Shown piece after piece: positions 35,353 through 41,943 of a stretch of 64,000 nt of DNA; the first letter of the stretch is position 1, and each line of letters starts with the position of its first letter. The stretch spans positions 248,001-312,000 of the forward strand of contig NZ_JAAOTJ010000002.1 in NCBI RefSeq assembly GCF_011297335.1, read 5' to 3'. The notes under the pieces are model-generated. The model was not told the DNA's origin. It searched no databases and saw only the letters and a list, made by a program, of their open reading frames with translations. The DNA is from Catellatospora methionotrophica. GTDB taxonomy: Bacteria > Actinomycetota > Actinomycetes > Mycobacteriales > Micromonosporaceae. A program made the translations under genes and the position numbers.

Positions 35353-35453
35353 GGGCGGCCGCCGGCCCGGATCCTGTGGTTCCGTCCGCTTCCGACCATG
35401 CGGATCAGCACTGTCCGCCCGGAAGTGGGGCAGACGCCGCGTGGCCGACTGGG

Positions 35454-35459
35454 CAGAAT
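35454..35459 (+). promoter_or_regulatory. candidate -10 box of a leaderless promoter
   Basis: CAGAAT ends six bases before GTG 35466; no ribosome binding site is seen. Confidence 0.45.
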
Positions 35460-35465
35460 GCGCGC

Positions 35466-35918
35466 GTGCCCTCAGTCGCCGTACGCCGCTCGAAGCGGCT
35501 CACCCCGCTGCCCGCCCTCGGCCCGCTGTACCTGGTCATCCTCGTCATCTGCGGGGCGCTGGCCGTGGAGGCGTTCGCCGACGGCCGGTACGCCGATCCG
35601 ATGCTGATCCCGCTGGCCGTCCTGCTCGTCGCCGCGTACGGCGGGCTGCGCCAGGGCGTCTACCTCGCCGGTGACCAGCTGATCCTGCGGTTCGGGCTGG
35701 GCCGCACCGTCGTCGGGCTGAACGGGGTGCGCGAGTTCACCATCCGCCCGCAGCCGTCCGGCAAACGGCTGCTGTTCCTGGAACTGCTCGACGGCACGCA
35801 GGTCCCGATGGGTGTCGGCGTCAGCCGGAACCTGTTCAGCCCGGTCGTCAGGATGCCCTTCGAGAAGCTGGTCGCCCTCGTGGAACTGCTCGACACGCGA
35901 CGCCGACAGGCGGGCTGA
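35466..35918 (+). CDS. small membrane protein with PH-like C-terminal domain
   Basis: A 150-residue protein. Two hydrophobic segments (about 18-36 and 45-62) are followed by an 80-residue cytosolic beta-rich part (DQLILRFGLGRTVVGLNGVR, then EFTIRPQPSGKRLLFLEL) resembling bacterial PH-like domains. Function unknown. GTG at 35466 follows CAGAAT at leaderless spacing; longer in-frame sequence from 35169 overlaps the CYTH-like gene and is rejected. It ends eight bases from the convergent NB-ARC gene. Confidence 0.65.
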   Translation: MPSVAVRRSKRLTPLPALGPLYLVILVICGALAVEAFADGRYADPMLIPLAVLLVAAYGGLRQGVYLAGDQLILRFGLGRTVVGLNGVREFTIRPQPSGKRLLFLELLDGTQVPMGVGVSRNLFSPVVRMPFEKLVALVELLDTRRRQAG

Positions 35919-35926
35919 CCCGGCGG

Positions 35927-38179
35927 TCACCAGTCCTCCCGCGAGGGCGGCTGCGGCACGGCGAGCTTGTTGGCGACGTCGTTGGCCGCCGGGTGGCCCG
36001 CGTTGGACAGCAGCTTGTGGGCGTGTTTCCAGAGTTCGCGGGCGGTGGCGTGGTCGCCCAGCGCCTGGAACGCGTCACCCGCGTGGTCGGCCAGCTGCGC
36101 GTCGAGAACGGGTTCGTCGAGCAGGCGGGCCAGGTCGCGGGCGAGGTCGTACTGCTCGATGGCGGCGGCGTGCTCGCCCAGGTGGTGGCGGGCCTGGCCG
36201 AGGCCGTCGCGGCTGACGGCCTCGTTGGCGAAGTCACCGGCGAGGTGCTGGTGGCCTGCGGCCCGCTCGAAGAACACGGCCGCGGCCGCCGCGTCGCCGA
36301 GGAAGGCGTGGTAGAGCCCGACGGCGTTGGCGGCCCGGCCGGTCCAGCTGGGGTCGGCCATGCTGCTCCAGAGTTCCAGGGACCGGGTCGCGTGGGACAG
36401 GGCCAGGTCGTGGTCACCCTGCAGGAAGCAGACGTAGGACAGGACGAATTCGGTCTCGGCCTCGCCGGGGCGGTCGCCTGCGGCGCGGCACAGCTGCATG
36501 GATTCGTGCATGTGGGCGTACGCGTCGGTGAAGTGCCGCAGGCGTCCGGCGACGGCGCCCAGGAAACGGTGGGCGTGCGCGGCCGCGGCGTGGTCCAGTG
36601 AGGCGGTCGCCGCCCGCAACGCGACGGCCCAGGCCGCGCCCTCGTCGTGCCAGCGGTGCTGCTCGAACAGGAACGTGTCCAGGGCCCAGCCGAGCTGCCA
36701 GGCGTGCCGGTCGAGGCCGTCGTCGCGGGCCTGGCGCAGGGTGGCGAGCAGCACCGAGCGTTCGGATTCCAGCCAGGCCAGCGCGGTCCGGTAGTCGGGC
36801 CGGTGGCTGCCTTCCGGCGGCGGCACGGGCAGCGGGATGGCCGGGCGGATGGGGTTCAGCACGCGGTCGGCTTCGTGGGCCCGGCGGGTGTAGTAGTCGA
36901 GCAGCCGGGTCAGCGCGTCGCGGCGCTGGTCGCCGGTGTCGACGGCGCGCGCCTGCTCGGCGGCGTAGTCGCGCAGCAGTTCGGGCAGCACGTAGCGACC
37001 GGGCAGGTGCTCGGTGATGAGCCCGGCCCCGATCAGCTCGTCGAGTTCGGCGGTGGCGTCGTGGGTCCCGGCGAGCGCGGCGGCCGCGGGGGCGGCGATG
37101 TCGGGTCCGGCGGACAGGCCGAGCAGGCGGAACAGCCGCGCGGCGGGCGGGCTGATCGCCGTGTACGACCAGGAGAAGACGGCGCCCAGCGCGTCGTGGG
37201 CCCGCGATCCGGCCCGGTGCAGTTCGGCGGCGGCGCTCGCCAGGGGGAAGCCGGTCTGGCGCACCCGGGCGGCGGTGAGGGCGATCGCCAGCGGCAGGCG
37301 TCCGCAGGCTGCCACGGCGTCTTCGGCTGCCTGGTCGTCGGCGGTGCCGGGCAGGCGGGACAGCAGCAGTGCCACGGCTTCGGCGTGGGTCGGCAGGCCG
37401 ACCGCGACGGGTGTGGCGGCGTACTCGGCGACCAGGGTGGTCAGCGGGTTGCGGCTGGTCACCACGGTGCGCACGTCGGGGCCACCGGCCAGGAGCGGGC
37501 GGACCTGGTCGGCGTCGCGGGCGTTGTCGAGCACGACGAGCAGGCGGCGCTCGGCGGCGAGACTGCGGAACCGGGCCACCTGCGCGGCCCGGTCCGCCGG
37601 GACGTCCCGGGCGGCGACGCCGAGCGCGTCGAGGAAGCCGCGGACAGCGTCGGCGACCGGGTCGGCCCCGTCGCTGTCGCGGGCGTAGCCGTGCAGATCG
37701 GCGTACAGGCGGCCGTCGGGATAGGGCTCCGCCTGACCGTGTGCCCAGTGCACGGCCAGGGCGGTCTTGCCGACGCCGGGCGGCCCGGTGACCACCACGA
37801 CGGGGCCGGTCGCGGACTCCAGGGCCGCCAGCAGTGCGGGGCGGCCGGCGAACCCGCCGCTCGTGGCGGGCAGCAGGTTGGGCCCGGCCGGGCGGTGACT
37901 CCTGCGGCGGTGCAGGCCCTCGTGGACGCCGACGAGGATGTCGTGGCGGCGGCGCCACTCGGCGAGTTCGGTGTCGGTGGCGCCGCACGCGAGCGCGAAC
38001 GGGCGTACCAGCGCGTCGAAGTCCGGCGGGCGCTTGATCTCTCCATTGAGGATGGCGTAGAGCTGGGTGCGGCTGATGCGGATGTCGCGGGCGATGCCCG
38101 GCAGGTCTCTTCCTGAAGCCCGCCAGCGCGCCTGCAGATCAGCGCAGAACTCGCCGACGGGGGTCGAACGTTCCTCCAC
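35927..38179 (-). CDS. HTH / NB-ARC / TPR regulator
   Basis: A 750-residue STAND-type regulator. Residues about 8-75 form an XRE-like helix-turn-helix (GRDLPGIARDIRISRTQLYA). The NB-ARC ATPase has Walker A VTGPPGVGKTALAVHW, Walker B LLVVLDNARDADQVRPLL and the VVTSRN sensor. The C-terminal 300 residues are TPR-like helices (AHAHRFLGAVAGRL, DRPGEAETEFVLSYVCFLQG). This architecture occurs in actinobacterial secondary-metabolism and differentiation regulators. GTG at 38179 follows TAGTCT by seven bases and lacks an upstream ribosome binding site. It is monocistronic; targets unknown. Confidence 0.85.
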   Translation of the reverse strand: MEERSTPVGEFCADLQARWRASGRDLPGIARDIRISRTQLYAILNGEIKRPPDFDALVRPFALACGATDTELAEWRRRHDILVGVHEGLHRRRSHRPAGPNLLPATSGGFAGRPALLAALESATGPVVVVTGPPGVGKTALAVHWAHGQAEPYPDGRLYADLHGYARDSDGADPVADAVRGFLDALGVAARDVPADRAAQVARFRSLAAERRLLVVLDNARDADQVRPLLAGGPDVRTVVTSRNPLTTLVAEYAATPVAVGLPTHAEAVALLLSRLPGTADDQAAEDAVAACGRLPLAIALTAARVRQTGFPLASAAAELHRAGSRAHDALGAVFSWSYTAISPPAARLFRLLGLSAGPDIAAPAAAALAGTHDATAELDELIGAGLITEHLPGRYVLPELLRDYAAEQARAVDTGDQRRDALTRLLDYYTRRAHEADRVLNPIRPAIPLPVPPPEGSHRPDYRTALAWLESERSVLLATLRQARDDGLDRHAWQLGWALDTFLFEQHRWHDEGAAWAVALRAATASLDHAAAAHAHRFLGAVAGRLRHFTDAYAHMHESMQLCRAAGDRPGEAETEFVLSYVCFLQGDHDLALSHATRSLELWSSMADPSWTGRAANAVGLYHAFLGDAAAAAVFFERAAGHQHLAGDFANEAVSRDGLGQARHHLGEHAAAIEQYDLARDLARLLDEPVLDAQLADHAGDAFQALGDHATARELWKHAHKLLSNAGHPAANDVANKLAVPQPPSREDW

Positions 38180-38186
38180 ATTGGCC

Positions 38187-38192
38187 AGACTA
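38187..38192 (-). promoter_or_regulatory. candidate -10 box of a leaderless promoter
   Basis: On the minus strand TAGTCT is followed by seven bases and then the GTG at 38179. It fits TANNNT. Confidence 0.45.
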
Positions 38193-38292
38193 TCCGGTGC
38201 CGACCAGGTGCCCGGTCGTCGTCCCCGGCGCGCCGATCATGCGATCGCCGGCGGCACCGGGCCTGCCGCGTGCGGCCTGGCGGTGTCGCGCC

Positions 38293-38460
38293 TCAGGTGC
38301 CCTTCGGGCCGAGGTCCTTCTCCGCGATGACGGTGTCACGGCGGTTGCGGCGGCGCAGGGCACCGGCCACGCCTGCCGCCGCGGCCCCCGCGAGGGCGGC
38401 GAACAGCGCCAGCCGGGCACCGACCGGCATCCCGTTTCCCCGCGTGCCACCAGCCGTCAT
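38293..38460 (-). CDS. 55-residue small membrane protein
   Basis: A short gene on the minus strand: MTAGGTRGNGMPVGARLALF, then an Ala/Gly-rich hydrophobic segment (about residues 16-32), then ALRRRNRRDTVIAEKDLGPK and GT before TGA. GGGGG lies six bases before the ATG, and third positions are GC-rich throughout. One transmembrane helix with a basic cytosolic flank is predicted. No family recognised. It is divergent from the SDR gene and lies upstream of the NB-ARC gene in the same direction. Confidence 0.6.
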   Translation of the reverse strand: MTAGGTRGNGMPVGARLALFAALAGAAAAGVAGALRRRNRRDTVIAEKDLGPKGT

Positions 38461-38539
38461 CGCACACCCCCTGTCACCGCAGCATAGGCCCCGGACGGGC
38501 GGCGTCGCCGCCGCTCTCGGTCACGATCACGGTGGGCTC

Positions 38540-38568
38540 TTGTTATCGTCGAAAGGAACATAACGGAC
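38540..38568 (+). promoter_or_regulatory. candidate promoter/operator of the SDR gene
   Basis: TATCGT (38544-38549) fits a -10 box, and GTTAT (38542-38546) mirrors ATAAC (38560-38564) across 13 bases. The AT-rich patch stands out in this 167-bp divergent region. Both readings are tentative. Confidence 0.3.
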
Positions 38569-38627
38569 AAACCCGGCCCGTGACCGACGCTGCCGCCCCA
38601 CGGCGGGCGGCGGAACGGGGCAGCACC

Positions 38628-39380
38628 ATGACGGAGAAGCAGACTCCCGCCCGGGTGGCGGTGGTGACCGGCGGCTCACGCGGTATCGGCTTCGCGTCGG
38701 CCCGCCTGCTCGCCGCCGACGGGCACGCGGTCGTCATCTGCTCGCGTAACCAGGGCGAGTCCGACACGGCCGCCAAGGAGATCATCGCGGACGGCGGGAC
38801 GGCGATGGGCGTACACGGCGACGTCTCCGACGAGGCCTCGGTCGGGGCCCTGTTCGACACGGCCGAGGCGGCCTACGGCGGGGTCGACGTGGTGGTGCAC
38901 GCCGCCGCCCACGCCGGTCTCGGGCGTACGTCGACGGTCGCCGACCTGGACCTGAACGTGCTGGACGAGCTGTACCGCACCAACATCCGGGGCACGTTCA
39001 TGGTCGCCCAGCAGGCCGCCCGCCGGGTACGCGACGGCGGCGCGATCGTCACGTTCTCGTCGGCGGTGGTGGCCCTGTCCATGCCCGGCTACGCCTCCTA
39101 CAGCGCCAGCAAGGGCGCGGTGGAGGCACTGACGCTGATCCTGGCCCGGGAGCTGGGGACGCGCGACATCACCGTCAACGCGGTCGCGCCCGGCCCGACC
39201 GCGACGGAGCTGTTCCTGGAGGGCAAGGACGACCGGACCCTGTCCGAGCTGGCCGCCCGCGCTCCGGTGGGGCGGCTGGGCACTCCCGAGGAGATCGCGG
39301 AGGTCGTGGCGTTCCTGGCCCGCCCGGCCGGCCACTGGATCAACGGCCAGGTGCTCCAGGTCAACGGCGGTGTGCTCTGA
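38628..39380 (+). CDS. short-chain dehydrogenase/reductase (SDR)
   Basis: A 250-residue classical SDR. The cofactor motif is VVTGGSRGIGFASA (TGxxxGxG), followed by GDVSDEAS, the NAG-like HAAAHAGLG segment, catalytic Ser in FSSAVVAL, and YSASK with Tyr-x-x-x-Lys. The C-terminus VNAVAPGPTATELF and WINGQVLQVNGGVL are typical of FabG-like enzymes. NADP is likely from Ser-Arg-Asn after strand two (ICSRNQGE). Substrate unknown. Its end overlaps the end of the convergent NAD(P)-binding gene by 20 bases. Confidence 0.9.
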   Translation: MTEKQTPARVAVVTGGSRGIGFASARLLAADGHAVVICSRNQGESDTAAKEIIADGGTAMGVHGDVSDEASVGALFDTAEAAYGGVDVVVHAAAHAGLGRTSTVADLDLNVLDELYRTNIRGTFMVAQQAARRVRDGGAIVTFSSAVVALSMPGYASYSASKGAVEALTLILARELGTRDITVNAVAPGPTATELFLEGKDDRTLSELAARAPVGRLGTPEEIAEVVAFLARPAGHWINGQVLQVNGGVL

Positions 39381-40173
39381 CGGCCGAGCACCGCTCCGCA
39401 GCCGGTGGAGCACCATGCGGCGGCCGAGCACGCTCGACCGCCGCGCCGATCCAGTCCGCGAGCCGGATGCCGCCCAGCCGCCACGGCCGGGCGGGGACCA
39501 GCGTCGTGTCGTCGACGGTCGCCCCGAAGTAGTAGGCGGCCCGGTCCACGACCACTTGCCGGTTGTCGTTCCGCGCGGCGAGCAGCCGCCGCACCAGCGC
39601 GTCCTGGCGTATCCGCTCGGGTCCGGCGATGTCGAGGCGGCCGCCGCGGGCGTGGCCCTCGGCGACGTCGGCCAGGATCGCGGCCGTGTCCTGGACCGCG
39701 ATCGGCTGCATCAGCACCGGTGACAGGCGGATCGTGTCGCTGCCGCCCACGGTGACGCCGCCGGCGAACTCGTAGCACTGGGTGCTGCGCACGACGGTGT
39801 ACGGCACCAGCCCGTAGCCGACCAGCTGCTCCTGGGCAGCCTTGGCCCGCATGTAGCCGCTGGCGGGCATCCGGTCGGCGCCGACGACCGACAGCGCCAC
39901 GTGATGGGGCACCCGGGCCGCGACCTCGGCCGACAGCAGGTTGCGCCCGGAGGTCTGGAAGAAGTCCATGACCTCGGCGGGGCAGAACGTCGGGGCGTTG
40001 CTGACGTCGACGACGGCTTCGGCCCCGGCGACCGCCGCGGCGAGTCCGGTCCCGGCGAAGCTGTCGACCCCGGTGCTGGGCGAGGCGGCGGTGACGTCGT
40101 GGCCCCGGTCCCGCAACTGTCGGGTGAGGTGCGAGCCGACCAGGCCGCTGGCCCCGATGACGGTGATCCTCAT
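39361..40173 (-). CDS. NAD(P)-binding Rossmann protein (NmrA/YbjT-like)
   Basis: A 270-residue atypical SDR. The N-terminus MRITVIGASGLVGSHLTRQL carries the GxxGxxG dinucleotide motif, and HHVALSVVGADRMPASGYMR then AKAAQEQLVGYGLVPYTVVR is typical of NmrA-like proteins. The C-terminal third is the variable substrate part. ATG at 40173 overlaps the stop of the GGDEF-EAL gene (ATGA), so it is the second gene of that operon. Its last 20 bases overlap the convergent SDR gene. Confidence 0.83.
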   Translation of the reverse strand: MRITVIGASGLVGSHLTRQLRDRGHDVTAASPSTGVDSFAGTGLAAAVAGAEAVVDVSNAPTFCPAEVMDFFQTSGRNLLSAEVAARVPHHVALSVVGADRMPASGYMRAKAAQEQLVGYGLVPYTVVRSTQCYEFAGGVTVGGSDTIRLSPVLMQPIAVQDTAAILADVAEGHARGGRLDIAGPERIRQDALVRRLLAARNDNRQVVVDRAAYYFGATVDDTTLVPARPWRLGGIRLADWIGAAVERARPPHGAPPAAERCSAVRAHRR

Positions 40174-41630
40174 GGCCGGCTGCTCCCTTCCGCCCAGCCC
40201 GCGTGCGGGCGCTCGGCGCTGGTGCCGAGGCGGGCGTCGATGGCGGCGGGCGACTGCGGCCTGCCGTACAGGTATCCCTGGATCACGTCGCAGCCGAGCC
40301 GCCGCAGCGTCGCGGCCTGGGCCTCGGACTCGACGCCCTCGGCGATCACGCCGAGGCCCAGGCTGCGGGCGAGTCCCACGACGGCTGCGATCAGGACGCA
40401 GTCGACCTGGTCGGCGAGTTCGCCGATGGGCGCGCTGACGAACTGGCGGGCGAGTTTGACGTGGTGGATCGGCAGCGACCGCAGGTTGCCGAGGTTGGCG
40501 TAGCCGGTGCCGAAGTCGTCGATCGCGATGCGCACCCCGAGGCGGGCCAGCGCGCGCAGGGTGTCCAGCGCCGGTCCGGTGGCCGGCATCATCCTGGTCT
40601 CGGTGACCTCCAGCTGCAGCATCGCGGGGTCGATGCCGTGCTGGGCGAGCAGCCCGGCGACCAGGATGGCGAGCGCGGGATCGTCGGTCTGGGCGGGGGC
40701 GATGTTGACGCTCATCACCAGCTCGCGGCCCGGGTGCCGGGTCTTCCAGGTGCCCGCCTGCGCGCAGGCGGTGCGCAGCACGAACCGGCCGACTTTGTCG
40801 ATCATGCCGGTGTCCTCGGCGACGGGGATGAACTGGGCCGGCCCGACCAGGCCGTGCTGGGGGTGCTGCCAGCGGGCCAGCGCTTCGACGCCGTACAGCT
40901 CGCCGTCGTGGGCGCGGACCATGGGCTGGTACTCCACGAACAGCTCGCCGCGTTCCAGTGCCCGGGGCAGGGCCCACGCCATCTCGTGCCGGATCAGCTG
41001 CCGGGCGTGCAGGTCCGGGTCGAAGCGGCCGCGACCTTCGCGGCCGGAGGCCTTGGCCTGGGTGAGCGCGGACTCGGCGGCGTTCATCAGGTCGCAGGCG
41101 GAGTCGTGTCCCGCCGCCGGGGCGGCCGTGCCGACGCTGGCCGTGAGGTGCAGCCGGCGGGTGCCGATCTGGACGGGCCGGCGGATCGCCTGCTGGATCA
41201 GGTCGGCGACCCGCGCCAGGTCGGTGACGGGCGCCGAGGTGGGCACCAGGACCGAGAACTCGTCGCCGCCCGTACGGGCGATCAGGTAGGCCGGGCCGAG
41301 CGTGTCGGACAGCCGCCGCGCGACGACCTGGAGCACCTTGTCGCTGACGTCATGGCCGAGCGTGTGGTTGATCGCGGTGAATGCGTCGATGTCCAGGCGG
41401 CACAGCCCGGCGGCGGGTGACCCGGCGGCGAGTAGCGCCTGGCGGAACGTGCTGCGGTCGGGCAGACCGGTCAGGGGGTCGTGCTGCCGGGCGGCGACCG
41501 CGTGCCGCGGCGGCCGTGGTGGCGCCGGGTGGTCGGCGGCGGGAGGGGCGACGACCAGCACGCCTGCGGCGAGGTCGTCGATCGCGGTTCCACCGGGGCG
41601 GCGGCTGGTCTCGATCTCGAAGTGGTCCAC
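40170..41630 (-). CDS. GGDEF-EAL bifunctional-type cyclic-di-GMP protein
   Basis: A 486-residue protein with tandem cyclic-di-GMP domains and no obvious membrane or sensor domain. GGDEF (about 50-205) keeps the signature at 121-125 (RTGGDEFSVL), so synthesis is possible; no RxxD inhibitory site precedes it. EAL (about 218-465) keeps GVEALARW, the VTETRMM glutamate, DDFGTGYANLGN, the Lys of HHVKLARQFV and AEGVES, QGYLYGRP, so hydrolysis is also possible, though KID reads KLA. It probably tunes cyclic-di-GMP, which controls development in actinomycetes. GTG start lies downstream of a hairpin. Confidence 0.88.
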   Translation of the reverse strand: MDHFEIETSRRPGGTAIDDLAAGVLVVAPPAADHPAPPRPPRHAVAARQHDPLTGLPDRSTFRQALLAAGSPAAGLCRLDIDAFTAINHTLGHDVSDKVLQVVARRLSDTLGPAYLIARTGGDEFSVLVPTSAPVTDLARVADLIQQAIRRPVQIGTRRLHLTASVGTAAPAAGHDSACDLMNAAESALTQAKASGREGRGRFDPDLHARQLIRHEMAWALPRALERGELFVEYQPMVRAHDGELYGVEALARWQHPQHGLVGPAQFIPVAEDTGMIDKVGRFVLRTACAQAGTWKTRHPGRELVMSVNIAPAQTDDPALAILVAGLLAQHGIDPAMLQLEVTETRMMPATGPALDTLRALARLGVRIAIDDFGTGYANLGNLRSLPIHHVKLARQFVSAPIGELADQVDCVLIAAVVGLARSLGLGVIAEGVESEAQAATLRRLGCDVIQGYLYGRPQSPAAIDARLGTSAERPHAGWAEGSSRP

Positions 41631-41943
41631 GTCTCACACCTTCGGGGTACGCCTTGGCAGGCTCGTCGGGGAGTCGGGCGCTGTCGCGCCGGACTCGTCC
41701 ACGGTCGCTGGATCGGCTCCCCGTCGCCCCGGGGTACTCCCGGGGTTCGCGCCCGGGCCGCCGGCCCCGGGACCCGGTGCGACGCCTACGGCGGCGGAGG
41801 TTGACGCCCCGATGGCGGCCGCTGGGTCTTTTGGGCGTTTGTGCTGCCGAGGGGCGGTGCCCGTGCGCGCCGCTTGGCCCGGTCGGCAGCGCGGCCCTGG
41901 GTAGGATGACCCTAATTACCGGTTTGCGCACCGACGATGAGAA
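41631..41943. other. divergent intergenic region, EAL operon / LAL regulator
   Basis: 313 bp without a supportable gene. It must carry both promoters. TAGGAT (41902-41907) is a candidate -10 for the LAL gene, about 36 bases before its ATG, followed by a CCTAATTACC patch. Much of the rest is G/C runs and short inverted repeats, the best of which is listed separately. Confidence 0.5.
41671..41696 (-). repeat. hairpin upstream of the GGDEF-EAL gene
   Basis: GAGTCGGGCGC (41671-41681) and GCGCCGGACTC (41686-41696) form an 11-bp stem with one mismatch and a TGTC loop, 40 bases upstream of the GTG start. It could be a leader structure or an operator. Confidence 0.45.

Noticed and set aside
34981-35465. 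Plus-strand frame joining CYTH-like and PH-like genes
   Set aside because: Different frames; the region 35353-35465 is a short intergenic stretch with a -10-like CAGAAT before GTG 35466.
41671-41696. Hairpin upstream of the GGDEF-EAL gene as a cyclic-di-GMP riboswitch
   Set aside because: One simple stem-loop without the conserved GEMM core or receptor features; kept only as a repeat.
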